A DNA stretch of 64,000 nucleotides from Phycomyces blakesleeanus NRRL 1555(-) (lineage: Eukaryota > Mucoromycota > Mucoromycetes > Mucorales > Phycomycetaceae): contig NW_017265136.1 in the NCBI RefSeq assembly GCF_001638985.1, positions 1,136,726-1,200,725 on the forward strand. Reading direction: 5' to 3'. This document shows, one piece after another, positions 10,280 through 22,983 of the stretch. Position 1 is the first letter of the stretch; each line of letters starts with the position of its first letter. Under the pieces are notes generated by a model. The model saw only the letters and a list, made by a program, of their open reading frames with translations. It was not told where the DNA came from and did not search any database. A program made the position numbers and the translations under genes.

Positions 10280-12660
10280 AAACTTCCTTTTTTTATTGGG
10301 CGAATTTAAATTAAAGTATCAATAATTTATAAGCCTTTTTTTTATAAAATGAGTTCAGAGGTAAATGTTTGCTTTTAAAAGATATGGGAGCTTACCTATA
10401 AGGGTGTATTAAAGAATCAAATATCAATCTTAAAGGGCAACGGTTATTAGTCTGTATATGCTAGAACTTGATATCGAGATTTGACAGGCCATTTTCTATT
10501 ATTTCTTGAACAAAATAAAAATAAAATCAAGGGCGTTTTTGGGTGTTATGATGTTGCAATTCCAAACAATAGAGATGGAATGGGGTTATAGCAATGTACC
10601 CGCTACTGCATATACCCAGAATAATGCTAGTTTTTGAAATTCAAGGAATTTCTTATATTATAGTAATATCCACAGTCCTTTCTTTATTCCACGCACAATT
10701 AAAGCTTATAACAATATGGTCAAAATATTATTGACACTATGGTAAAAAAAAACAACAACTTTAGTAGAGAGATTTTGCAAGTTTTTTTCTGAAGTTTCAA
10801 GGATTTTTTATGTTGGTGCTTTGATTAAGCACTAATTCCTCACATTTTTTGTTTTAAATTCTCTATTATCATTTCTTTGTCATTTTATTTTAAAAAAGCC
10901 ACCTTTCTAATCCATCGATGTTGCTTTTGGAATACAGTTAGATTATCTGTAGATGCTGACCGATATATGCTAGGGTCTGTTTTAGCTTTTCTCTTACTTT
11001 CTTCTTTCTCTCTGTAGAGGTTCATTTCAGGTTATTTATTTCAATTCAAATTACTTTGTGTGGAGTACACCCTAAGAAGCTATTGTTAGGCAAGAGTAAC
11101 TTGAAGGCTTATATAAATATGTATTTTTTTTCAAGATATTTTCAAAGTATTTTTTGGTAAAGAAGTACAGTAGGATAAGCGGATTATCACATTTGTAAAA
11201 GAAAAATCTAAATTCCGCATTTAATTTCTTCTTAAGCTATACATATTTTATTTTAGAGTATTACATACTCTAAAGGACAGACCTATCCTATGACTTCCTA
11301 AGGTCATATGTCCTTATTATTTTACGGACTCTATTATATAGATTAGAGATATAGTACCCTTTTCTAGTAGGCATTACCAAAAGGAGAGGGTTTTAAGCAG
11401 ATTGAAACACTTTCAGAAAACACTTTCATTCAATATCTCACATATGAAAATATGCATAAGAGTTTTTTATCAATATAGATTAATAGTTTGTCTTTTATTG
11501 ATATAATATATCTTTATCAATTCCTTCAAAATTAAATGAAAAAATAAAATAAAGTTTGTTAGTCGTTTAAAGAAAATTGACAATATTGAAATGACAAAAC
11601 CATAGTATCTTTTGAGCACTTTTATCTAAACAAACCAAAACTAAAAAAAAAATGACATGAAAATCAACTCTGTCAATAAATCAGTTGTAATAACCGGCGT
11701 GTATCAAAACCCCACTCCACTCTATACAATTCAATATGAAAATGTGTCTCTTTTATGATATTTATGTCTTGCTACTCAATATACTTTGTCTGTTAATTTC
11801 TATTTAAAGTGTAGAAGAAAAGCTATTTGTAGTTTTTTGACAAGTTGTTTTTATGCAGAATACTGTGAGGATATATTTTGTATTGTGTCAATACTTTGTT
11901 CACTCTTATTCGAATTCAAGTCATATTCTTCACTGTGAGTATGATTGCGTATGTGTATATGCGTTAACGAATGTAGGGTACGAAGCGTTCATTGATATTC
12001 AAAGTGCAAAAATGTCTGTAGATAATAATGCTTAGCTTATAAATATACCCATATTGAACTTCTTGTATACAGTCTGTGTAAATATAATGATAATATTAAT
12101 TTGTGTATTCAATTCACCGCGCATTTTCTGTGTCTCTTTCAAACACATATTTCTTCATTCCCCCTCATCTCTCTTCTTCTTTTTTTTTACTTTTCTCTCT
12201 TTCTCTCTTTCTCTTCTCAATACATCTTTACAATGTCCATCAGGATTAGCTAAATTAAGTAATATATCTCGTACCATCGGCATTCTCAGAAATTATTATG
12301 AGGTTTCCTTACAGACTTTATAGACAAAAACATCATGTACAATCAAACGCGGTAATAAACACAATGATAAAGGCATACATGTTATTAGACTATATTGTAT
12401 CTTTTACTTTGCTCCTTTTCATATTTATTCGACCAGATTAATTTTTTCTTATAATTGAGCCCTCCTAATTACAACATTAACCTCTTCAATCAAGTAAAAA
12501 AAGTTTGAACGCGTATTTTTTTTATTAGAGTCAACAACAGCTTAAAAATTATTTTATTTATTTATTAAAGATATACATAAAGAAGCTATTCTATTTTATA
12601 TGATTTCACTTAATGTTTTTTTACTAATGTAAAAAAATAAAAAGCATGACACCAAGTTCT

Positions 12661-12951
12661 TTGTCCCCGCATTACGCGGCTCAATCTCCCTCAGGACGTA
12701 AACCTGACTTGGTAGCGAAGGAGGTGTGGGAATGGTGTTAATCCGTGGCGTAAGACAACAACCGGGTTCATCCCAACTACCCTATCTCATCACTGAGAAG
12801 GGCCTGCGAACGTACCAGAGAAACCTACCACAAAGTAGCAGGGTCCAGCGTGTTCGACTACCAAGCAACACCGTCAGTTCCAGAGAGCTTCGAACAAGGA
12901 TTTCATGAAGAGTCGGCAGTAAACTCCACTTCTTCCCCGTCCTCCACTCAA
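12661..12951 (+). pseudogene. GC-richer coding relic of unknown family
   Basis: One frame reads about 95 codons with only two internal stops, giving segments such as GRKPDLVAKEVWEWC and YPISSLRRACERTRETYHK, ending in a Ser-rich tail before TAA. Base composition is clearly richer in G+C than the surrounding DNA, which suggests a recent insert or gene fragment. I do not recognise the family. Confidence 0.4.
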
Positions 12952-12989
12952 TAAACTTTCATGATGCTAACTCGGCGGCAGCTTTTTTT

Positions 12990-15330
12990 AAACATTGCTC
13001 GTCGCCATTGTTTCAGAAATTATACAATTAAATTCACAATTCAGAACAATGTTGATCTGCGCCTCTAAGAATTAACTAAGAAGCTAGAGACGACGCACTT
13101 CCGCTTTTTCCTGCACAGAATGGAAAAAGAATGTCTCCCAATCACCCATAGGTAGCGCGTCAAACTCAACTACAGGCAATCAGGGGGTACCCGTCTCCAG
13201 AGTATAAAAAAAGCTAAAGAGAAGAAAACCGTGTCGGTTGAATGGGCTTTATTTTGATATACCCGCAGTCTGCGACTAAAGTTTGGGACTGCGCTTTTTT
13301 TTGCCAGGGGTGTTTTTTGCCTCCCACGTCAGAGCAGTGACATAGCTGTATACTCTTTTTTAGTAGGATTGTGTAACTATTCTATGACAGTAGTAGCAGC
13401 TTATAAAATTTAACTAAAACATCTGTGCAAAATATCTTTGCAAAGTAAAGTGAAGCAAAGAAGTAAAGAAGTAAAAATAGTAGCGAATGGTTTAGTTTGG
13501 ATCGGTGTAGCAATAACTCTTAAAGTGGAGTACAAGTTTCTATAACGGCGATTTGTAGGTTACTCTAAGCTGGTCTGTGCGCTTTTTAGAGTGCCCAGGT
13601 TTTTTTTGCTTGTACAAGTAGACACAAAAGAGACCCAACAAGTACTAGAAAATAAATCCACGTATATTTCAAAATGATATTAGCCGACAAGTAAGGTGTA
13701 GAAAAAGAAGTAGAGTATATATCTATATTATCCGGATCTCATTACAATACGGTAGGGGCGTGATTTTGAACTAAAGGCTGAGTTTTATTGAAATGAAGTT
13801 ATACCAATAGTTGAAAGTAGCAAGATTTTTTCTCAAGAGAATGGGATTACTATCGGATGCTTAGGTATTATTATGCAAGATATAACATATGTTCACTGAC
13901 TTTTTTAAGAGCTCTAAATAGGAATGGTAATCATATATAGATAAAAAATGAAAGAAATTAGGAAATTGATACTACTGAAGAAATCGAAGTTTAACATTTT
14001 ATTAGGAGGGGTAATTGGCACCGGAAAGTCAGCTACCCCAGACTATGTAGTATAAATTAAATATTGAGGGTTCTGTTAGGGATATGGCCAAAATAGAGTA
14101 TAACCTCACCTTCAGTTTACCCGAGATCAATCTCAAGTTTTTTATGAACAAGGTTGATTAATCGATAAATGCAATACCAATTTTGCAACAACAATGACTG
14201 AATACTTCACTAAAATATACAGTTAATGCTATAGTGATGATGCTACTTACAAAAAAATTGAGTCAGTTATTTTAGCAAATTTTAAACTTTACAAAGAGAA
14301 ATCACATAAAATGATGATGGTGTAATTTTCACAGAAAAAAAAGATTCGTATTATATATCTCTTTATTAAATAATACTCTCATAGTATCTACTTTTCCCAT
14401 TATTGAGATACTAGTCCATAAACAACCCCGAATACCTCAAGGAAATCATAGATTAATATGTATTAGAATCTTCACCACAAATATACATCCAATTTTTTCA
14501 TTACTCACTATACTTGATATGATATTAATCAATGATAAACTGTCCTAAACATCTCATATAGATACCCGCACTTGCCCTGTAATTTCTGGTATGCGTTGGA
14601 TAATTACACTATAATACCTTCTTAAATCTTCTTATGTTGATATTATTATAACAGTCATTGACTCGTATTAAATTCAAGACGGTTAGGCATTATACATGAT
14701 ATGTATTTCGCTTATACACATATACAAAACTCAAATACATATAAATATGAATACAATTTATATCTGACATTCTTATAATAGAAAGGTCAGAATATCAGTA
14801 GAAAACAATCTTTGAACATATATAGTAGTTTTGTTATACTTATCACGCAGGAAACTACTAAAGCTTCATGTATGGAAACACTCAATAACAACCAAAAATT
14901 ATATATACTTTTCTTTATATATCTTTGTATATCAACCTAGCACAAGTATGTATATTATATGTTTTAAAATTCCAAGAATATTTAAATAATTTGTAAAAAA
15001 TATCTACAATAGATCATAGCTGTTAGTATACAAATTTAATATAATAAATCTGCTTAACACATATGGAATGTGACTAATAGATACGATATAAAAACCATAG
15101 AGCTAATCAGTGAGATGTTTAATATATAAAACATCAGCCTACTTGCAAACGCCAATAGCGAAACCCTGACCTCTAAGAAAAATAGTTATTTTGCTCTAAT
15201 AAATTCTCTCATAATGGGTAAGAATGCTTGCACCACAAATAGATGATGATGTCATCTGTATTGGCGTAGGAAAAAATTATTTCAAGGGCATACGCGTCTG
15301 TTTATTTGTATTTCCCTCTCTTTAGGCCAG
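12990..15330. other. Intergenic, mostly AT-rich
   Basis: Bases 12990-13340 remain GC-richer and may belong to the same insert as the relic before them. The rest is very AT-rich and I see no gene in it. Confidence 0.5.
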
Positions 15331-16256
15331 TCTACGTTTACACCAGGTAAGTAACGAATGTAAAGACCACCAGCGTGTTAAAGCCAGCTCGAATACGTCT
15401 CTTTCGGTGTCATAAGTTAGCCTGAACATATTTTCGCCTTTTTCTTTTTAAAGAGGCGCTCCATATTTTCAACTTTGACGGATTCAAGAAAACGAGTGAA
15501 TGGCTAATGCTACCAACCTCATGCGCATTACTCTTGAACAAGATCTAACTTTTTATTTGTTATTTACAATAGACTGAAAGCAAGACATGGCCAGAAGCCT
15601 AGAAAACCACTCCTGTTCTTGTTCTTGTGTGCAAAAATCTGCTGCTAATCTCCATGCTTACTACTTACCAATTTGACATGAAAAGATATTAACGTGTTTT
15701 GTCTGCATAATTTTTTTTTCAAAAATAAAATAGCGGTCCAGCGGGCGAGTTCATTAGAGTACGCGAGTACTTTGGTGAGCTCCTTAATCGGTGAGTAATC
15801 GTTCTAAAACATAAGCTAAAGCAAAACATCTCAGCATTTTATCTTGTTCTTATTTTGTATATAACGAGGTTCAAGCCAACAGGTTAACCTTCGGGACCCT
15901 GACTGAGCTCTGGTGGTGTCCAGGATTCTGAGTACGAGGCCGAGGATTTCAAGGCATTGCGCCAACTTCTTTTTTTGATGCTTAGTCGTCCTTCATCTCG
16001 GTGTTGTGCTGATCCACCGGATGTCGTATGAGTGAGATGTCCCCAACTTCGTACTGTGTTTTTAGTTAGTTTTTTTTTCTCGTTGGGTCCGTTTTTTTCT
16101 GCGTGTTTGTTTTTGCAGGTATGTACTTTTATATTTTTTTCTTTCTTTCTTTTTTATTACAGCAGATTTTGAAGCACAAGAACAAGATGTGGAGCACCGA
16201 TGGACGTTCTTGGATAGGCATTTAGGATTCACCGATTGGAATTATATATATACCTA
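15331..16256 (+). pseudogene. Scattered coding-like fragments, possibly one decayed gene
   Basis: Several short segments look like exons. AG-GCC...CAG-GTAAGT flanks about 21 bases near 15327-15348. A piece near 15735-15791 reads GPAGEFIRVREYFGELLNR and ends at a GTGAGT donor. A piece near 16165-16250 reads ADFEAQEQDVEHRWTFLDR. No single frame joins them, and stops intervene. The family is not recognised. Confidence 0.3.
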
Positions 16257-16675
16257 ATATTTACCTTCAATAAATAAATAAACAAATATATAGACATTAT
16301 CTCCAAGCATGTATTGTCCTTGTACTTGCCTATTTACAAAACATAGATATGCGTATAAAGCTATAAAAGAATATATATATATGCTAGTAATAAAACAACT
16401 TGTCACATTTTCAGTAAATGCACACTTCTTACATTGGTTGCCTTTTATATTTATAGACGAGTTTATTGCTACTAGATATTGCTATATTTAAGACTTTTAG
16501 TTGAGGTCACATACCGAATACATATTTCTATTGTTTGAAGAGACAAACACTATGACCTCCCCTCCCTTCCATCTTACTTTACATTATATAATACCATTTG
16601 CTTAATAATAATAATGAGTACATGATACATCTACCAGAAATCTATTTCGAAAGTTTCGCATAAGTAAGAAAATAA

Positions 16676-17656
16676 TACAGTGCTTCTACTCGAGATTGAG
16701 ACAAATTTGGGAATGTTTCAACAAAGAAAAGTTAGTTTTCAGACAAAGTAGATAATTATTTAGACACTTTACCTGTAATTGTTTGAACATCTCAAAGAGC
16801 CAAACTGGTTACGTTACCCTAACTAGACTATTATTGTTATTGCTGTGATTATTGCTGCCTGTTTGCTTGGTTTTATCAGAAGTTTAGAGACCGGCTTGAC
16901 TTATGAATTTTGTATTTTTATTTTTGCACAAGTACTCAGATTCGTTAAGATCATCTACAGCAGTTACATTTCGGAAAACACTATATATAATGTATATTAG
17001 CCACACCAAAGGTTGGATACTGGTCAAAAAGAGATGCTCAAGTTGTGTTTATTTTATAAAAGAATTTTTGAAATTTTTGACGAACTAAAGCTGTTCTTTC
17101 TTTACTAGTCTGTAGAACCTGTAATACACTGTGGTAGCGAAATGCTAATGCTGCAAAAAATATTATGACAATTGCTTTATCAACTTGAAGAGGAACCCAT
17201 TGACCAGCAGCTTCCCAAAGTTCTGATAAAAGCAAGTAAACAAGCAGCAGTCAGCGAAACGACAACAAAAACAGTAATGAAAACAGTTTGCCCCTTGGGA
17301 TATTTAGATAATTACAGGTAAATATCTACACATCGATGTCTACTTTCAAAACCAAGTTGTTTTAATCTAATATTGGCAAATATTGATGGTAACCTACTTA
17401 CAAAGCTGGACTATATACAGAGTGGAACATTCAAAGACTTATTGTGCTTAAGTATAATAAAGAAGCTGTATTAAAGCAATCTATTATACAAAGTACAACT
17501 GTCTCAAAAAAAATCTTGCCTGTCTCAATTCGTAATAAGATTTCGTCTAAAAAAGTGTAGGCCCGTCTAAATTTTTCTAAAAAAGTGTCTCAAGAATAAA
17601 TTTAATTCGTCTAAAAAAATTCCTAATTTGTCTCAATCTCAAGTAACAACACTGTA
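16676..17656. mobile_element. Tc1/mariner-type TIR element, decayed or non-autonomous (981 bp)
   Basis: The left end reads TACAGTGCTTCTACTCGAGA at 16676. The complement of the right end at 17656 reads TACAGTGTTGTTACTTGAGA. Both continue ATTGAGACAAATT. A TA/CAGTG...CACTG/TA border is typical of Tc1/mariner insertion at TA. The right subterminal part (about 17505-17640) contains six or more GTCT(C/A)AA words, possibly transposase-binding sites. No transposase could be read. One minus frame at 17038-17235 has hydrophobic stretches but no recognised family. The right end is about 200 bases upstream of the MAP kinase kinase start. Confidence 0.65.
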
Positions 17657-17689
17657 GTACTTTACAGATTCCATCGTCCGCGCGTTTAT

Positions 17690-17853
17690 AATTTTTCAAG
17701 TTCAAATTTCCCTCCTTTTCAGTTCATCTCAGCTTACTTTCTCTTTCTTACCTCTCTCCCTCCCCCTCGCCCCGACTTCATTCACACTATCTTTTTTCTT
17801 TCTTTCTTTTCTTTTTTTCTTTTTTCTTCCCTCAAATCCTGTTATAATTTGTC
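17690..17853 (+). promoter_or_regulatory. Pyrimidine-rich leader/promoter of the MAP kinase kinase gene
   Basis: Long CT-rich tracts (TTCTCTTTCTTACCTCTCTC and further T/C runs) end about 20 bases before the start codon, as is common for fungal promoters. No TATA box is obvious. Confidence 0.45.
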
Positions 17854-19467
17854 ATGCTTTCCAAAGCACCATTGAGAAAGAAGCGTAACTTCAAAAACCT
17901 TACTTTGCCAAATTCACCAGTGGTTGTGAGTCCATCATCATCCAATTCAACCACAGAACCAGGCAACACAACTACAAAAACCGAAGCTGCTAAACGACGA
18001 TCGTCTACCAAGGATCTCGAAGTAGAATACAGTAAACTACGCGAACAGCTGAGTGACTTAGAAATTGGACTTGAATTGCGATTAGATTTGCGTCCTGAAG
18101 ATCTCAATTCAATCGATGAGCTGGGAAGAGGCAATGGTGGTACCGTATGCAAAGTACTTCATGTTCGAACTAACACAGTTATGGCGCAAAAGGTAAAATA
18201 AACATGGTGATATTATTGCGGGTGTTTTTTTGGTGGAATATACAAAATTTCTGAGAGCCGTCGTTTTGGATCAGATAATCCATGTAGAAGCGAACATCAA
18301 CGTCCGAAAACAGATCATGCGAGAGCTTCGGTTTATGCACGACTGTAATTCACGACATATTGTCAGTTTCTATGGTGCGTTTATGAACGGTGGTGATATC
18401 TCAATTTGTATGGAGTATATGGATATCGGGTAGGTCAAAAAAAACATGGAATTAAGTCAATTAATAGCAATATAACTAATTATTTACTCTAATCAATAGC
18501 TCGCTCGATAACATTTACAAAAAGAACGGGCCTGTACCTTTGGATGTACTAAAGCATATTGCCTATGCGGTACGTTGATTATCTAATAGAGCTGTATATG
18601 TTTTTTAAAAGGACAAGCAACAAAGATAAAATAGGCTGACCATTTGATGAAATTCAATGGTGCTATCAGATTGTAGATGGACTTATATACCTTTATGACG
18701 AGCATCGGATCATCCATCGAGGTATGTAATGGTATCCTGTAGAACATGTGCCTTGTATTTACCAATTAATAGATCTCAAGCCTTCCAATGTTCTCGTCAA
18801 TTCACAGGGACAGATCAAATTGTGTGACTTTGGTGTGTCTGTACGATTGATTAATTCAGTGGCAGATACATTTGTGGGCACAAGTTCTTACATGAGTGTA
18901 AGTTCACGACAATAAAAACTGGAATAGTTAAATTATTACGTTGGTCTCATCGGTGGTTGTTTCTAGCCTGAACGCATTATGGGATCACCTTACTCTGTAA
19001 AATCAGATGTTTGGTCTCTTGGTATTACAATTATGGAGCTTGCTCTTGCCCGATTTCCTTTCCCTCCAGAGGGAACTCCTCTATCTATCTTTGAGTTGCT
19101 TCAACATATCGTCAATGAGCCTTCTCCAACATTCCCTCCCAACAAATTTCCTTTCCTGCTTACCGATTTTGTCGACATGTGGTAAGGTTTTGCTAATATA
19201 TTCAACTACAAATGTCTCGGCTATAGATTAATTTTTTTTTTCATTAGTCTGATAAAGGATATTAAACTACGAGCTACACCAAGTGATTTAATGGTAAGAA
19301 AAGAATAGCTGGAGTATTGTCTTTTCATTAACACATATATTATAATATAGAAACACAAATACTTGGTATCCATAGGATCAGAGAAAGTGGATCTTGAGAG
19401 ATGGGCAAAGAGTTTGTCTGGAGCACCCCAACGTATTGACCTTTCAAAATTACAGACAAAAAAATGA
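17854..19467 (+). CDS. MAP kinase kinase (MEK/Ste7/Mkk family)
   Basis: A dual-specificity kinase that phosphorylates a MAP kinase. Eight exons (17854-18192, 18275-18429, 18500-18569, 18670-18721, 18773-18897, 18967-19181, 19248-19293, 19351-19467) join with consistent phase to about 372 residues, normal for the family. Seen in the translation: glycine loop [12 protein letters not shown] with the ATP-binding Lys, ICMEYMDIG hinge, catalytic loop [17 protein letters not shown], activation segment [16 protein letters not shown] with the S-x-A-D-T phosphorylation sites, and [14 protein letters not shown]. The N-terminus (about 65 residues) is basic and Ser/Thr-rich, and could hold a MAPK docking site ([11 protein letters not shown]). 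Which pathway it serves (mating, cell wall or osmotic) cannot be decided; the activation loop resembles the Mkk1/Fuz7/Ste7 side. Confidence 0.92.
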
Positions 19468-19819
19468 ATTGGATAAACGATCAAGGGAGATAACATTTTC
19501 AAGATAAACACATATATACACACCTATACACTCACACAAAACGACATGATCCATTCTGTTTTCCTTGACCTCTTTTATTTATCCATTTGTGAAAACAAGC
19601 ATTCAAGATTGTACAAAGACGAAAACAATAAATATACTGGCGGAAATCAATCGCCATTAGAGATTTAACAATTCATAGATTATAGAGTGTGTTTCTCACT
19701 ATCACTATCATATACATATATTTCGTGTAAGAGTTATGGATTTTGGTATATGTATATATGTGTGTTTATAGAGATCCGTATGTATTATTTGCAAGCAATG
19801 TGGAAATAGTGACGATTAT
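19468..19819. other. Convergent spacer between the MAP2K and PIF1 genes
   Basis: This is a 3'-to-3' intergenic stretch, AT-rich with TATATA-type words that could serve polyadenylation on either strand. No gene is seen. Confidence 0.6.
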
Positions 19820-22404
19820 TTAGATAGTTTTAAGAGTTCTATAAAACTCAGTAACTTTAGGATGGGCCATAACTTTGGAAGGTTCAAAGTTAAGAATCTG
19901 TAAAGCATCCAGAGAAGTAGCTCTTGATAATGCTACATAAGCTTGTCCCTTTTCAAACACCCGCCCGAGATCAACACGAACTCGCTCCAGTGTCTGTCCC
20001 TGACTCTTGTGAATAGACATGGCCCATGCAAGCATGAGAGGAAGTTGTGAACGAGCTGCTATTTCTTTCCCCCCTAAACCACCATAAAGTACCTTTAGTT
20101 AGTGTATTAATTTAATAAGATGTAATTACCTGGCAATTCGAATGACCATCTATCCTTTTCAATGAGAATATCACGATTATCAGAAAACCGAACAATTGGG
20201 CATTTTTGTGCCTTAATCTCATCAATTGAAATGTTTTCTGACATGATCTTATTTGGTGCAAAACAAGACATGATTCTGTCAGCTTTGCTAAACTGGCCTT
20301 CACCAGCGAATCCAATGACAATACCGAGCGATCCATTCACAAGGGTTGAATCCATATTTTTCAGCAGCATTACTTGAGCATTCATTTTAAGTTTAATGGT
20401 GTTCGGCGCAATACAAGCAACAAGCTTGTTTCTGTCGCCTGTGTCATCCGAGTAGTACTCATAAATTGATCCTGCTAGAGCCTGAAGACGTCTTTCGTTG
20501 GATTGATCGACTTGGTTTCGTAGAGGAAACCTTTCCAAGAAAAAAATGAGAGAGTAGTTTAGTATGTTGTTGTAGTTATTACTTCAAAGAAAAAACTCAC
20601 AGTTCAGTAGGCTCAATATTTGTTCTATTAACAGGCTCACGAGATAAAGATCTAAAGGTGGCAATGGCTTCCTTAGACAAGATACCCAATCTCATTTCGT
20701 TCAATATATCAATGAAGTCTAATATTTTCATTAGCACATTAAAAAAAGGTGGTATTAATTGATTTACGTTGATCTTTTTGACGGAAGACATGTGTTAGCA
20801 TAACGGTTTTTTTAATAGCCTTTGTCCATGCTGCCGACTCGAATGCAAATTTTGCGCCTGATGTATTTACAGGTGGAAGCTGAAAAAAGTCACCTGTGGC
20901 AATAATCTAACATTTATGTAAATAAGATTATATTCTTAGATAGTTAACTTTAAAATAATACCTGCATTCCACCAAATGGGTCTTCCCTATCCCGAGTTAG
21001 TCTCCCAAGAGCCTCGATCTTGTCAAACAAATCGCCGTCAATCATGGAGACTAGCGATAATTAATATATATGAGCTTATGCATCTTGTATATTAGCCACA
21101 GTCCCAAAATCTAACAATGCGAGAAAAAAAGTAAAAAAAAAAGTCCGCTACAAAAGTCTTACTTTCATCGATAATCAACACCTTTGTTGATCTCCACCTT
21201 TCGAGAACCTTGGATTTACCCCTGATATTTGCAAATAGGATGTGCGGGGCTTCTTTTCCTAACCCAATTCCTCCAAAACTACAGAATATATGTACATTTC
21301 AGCAATATTCTATAAAGAATAAAAGTTCATAAATACCTATGTAGTGTAGAGCCATTGATATTACATGCCGCGATTCCAGTGGATGCCGTCACAGCTACAC
21401 CTTCACCATGGATCTCTTGAAGTTTATCAATTAACGCTATACAGTATGTTATGAAGACATCTCGCTTTAATAATATTTCTTCCATTTCGGTCACATTTGA
21501 TGATTTACCTCGCAAAAGTACAGACTTTCCTGTTCCTAATATAAGTAAAAGTGTCGGTAAATAAATTGCTAGCATTAATTTTATTTTGATGGCTACCTGC
21601 TGAGCCAGTAAAGAACAAGCTTTCACCATCTTTAATAACCATGTTAATAATTTTTTGCTGTTCTTCTGATAACGGAGGTGCATATTCAGCTTCACGAATT
21701 GGTTTCTTTCTCATACGATTATTAGATTTTGTACTGGCTGAATAAGGGTAGCTCTTTGTAAAAGTATTTGGATTTGAATATTGATAATAGTCCTTTTTTG
21801 ATTCTTTGATGGATTGCCCCCAGCTATTTGTAGATAATTTTAATGCACTACTAGAGGATGCAAAGGTTGAAGGGAGTGTACGTGGCCGCTTATTTGTAGT
21901 CAAACTGTATGATGTATCTGTTGATTGTCTTTTATATTCAGGTTCAACTGAACGTACAGGTAGCCGTTTCTGAGATTCAGGTGGTGAAGGTGACGCTGTA
22001 ATTTGAGTTTCTTGGCTTGAAAAGCTAGTTGGTGTTTTTTGATGTGGATTCCAAAGATTATACTTTTGTTGATTTTTAATTTCTTGTCGGTTACTTCCAA
22101 ATTGACTGAATGATAGTACATTGTTTTGACTTGAGGTACTGGTTTGCGAGCTTGCTGGCGATGTTTTAATAGATGAATTTGATCGCCTCAAAGCATTATT
22201 CGTAGCATGTTTTAATTGATTTTCAATGTAACTTTCATCACCATCATCTGAGTCGAGATCTAGTGTGAGATCAACGTAATTCGTCGATCGTATTGGCAAG
22301 TCGATTGTATTTTCTGTGCTTATCTTTTTAAAATAATTAAAAAGAGTTCCCGGGGGTTGCTTCCTATTCGATTTTAAGCTGGCGTTTTTATCTCTAGGAT
22401 GCAT
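19820..22404 (-). CDS. PIF1: Pif1-family 5'-to-3' DNA helicase
   Basis: Pif1 helicases unwind G-quadruplexes and forks, limit telomerase, and maintain mitochondrial and nuclear DNA. A long first exon (22404-21597) encodes a disordered Ser/Thr/Gln-rich N-terminus with an acidic [14 protein letters not shown] patch. It then enters the helicase at [11 protein letters not shown]. Across short introns the frame gives Walker [37 protein letters not shown], Walker [17 protein letters not shown], and a HVFRQ segment. The C-terminal part has MLLKNMD and VNGSLG, then [10 protein letters not shown] and [11 protein letters not shown] near 19880-20000. These are the ordered motifs of the family. Final exon: 20035-19820 region. 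A PIP-like GTLFNYFKK lies near residue 20 but lacks the leading Gln. The 5' side shares 580 bases with the end of the RNA polymerase gene. Confidence 0.9.
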
Positions 22405-22983
22405 GTGAATATAACTATATATTTAATCACTATAATCGTCGAAACACGATTAGTGACAGCAATATTATTAAGAAAATACAAGAAGTGGAGCGGGAAAAAG
22501 TATGGACGGATATGAGTGGACACTACAAAAACGCGTTTTTACGTGACGGGTCGTGTCACTCACTGAAGGAAATGGCAGTATTTATAACTCCGTGCTCGTA
22601 TAAAATCTACGCGCGCGTATGTTTTATTTGGCCAATAGCATATCAACTCTTAGTTTATTCGTATTATTTTTCAGCAAATAGGATTTATGAAATTCAGGAT
22701 CACTTTGCATTTCAACCAATCAGCTCTTTTAAATATGGATAATCTATGCTTTTTTTTAGGAACCTCTAGCAACTTTCATATTGGTTCAACATACGTATGA
22801 TGTTTTATCGCAAAATATTTTTATTTATGCTTTTACTATTAATCAAAGCAGAAGAGAGTAGATAGAAGTATATAAGGGAAAAGATAAAGAAATGTACATA
22901 GAAGATATAGAAGATTATGAAAAATAACATGTATTTGTTAAGCAACGGTTTAAGCCTGATTTTGGAGTGTATATATATATATC
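22405..22983 (-). promoter_or_regulatory. PIF1 upstream region with MluI-cell-cycle-box and CCAAT motifs
   Basis: ACGCGT lies at 22531-22536, about 130 bases upstream of the PIF1 start. A GCGGGAAA word is near 22490, ACGCGCGCGT near 22608 and CCAAT near 22713. ACGCGT is the MBF target that drives S-phase genes in well-studied fungi, which would fit a replication helicase. The link is inference. The right part also holds the 3' end of the minus-strand RNA polymerase gene. Confidence 0.4.

Larger units (their letters stand above)
8039..12649. other. Repeat-rich region without an intact gene
   Basis: Apart from the solo element end at 8150-8299 and the TIR element at 9970-10279, I see only short decayed frames. 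The minus frame at 9211-9444 (NDFKEALPRQTLNIDGF) and the plus frame at 9772-9963 (RDLVSSLLLPKLLFCKQ) look like protein remains, possibly of retroelements. At about 12150-12235 a CT-rich tract like a fungal gene leader precedes an ATG that stops after six codons. It may be a dead promoter. Confidence 0.5.
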
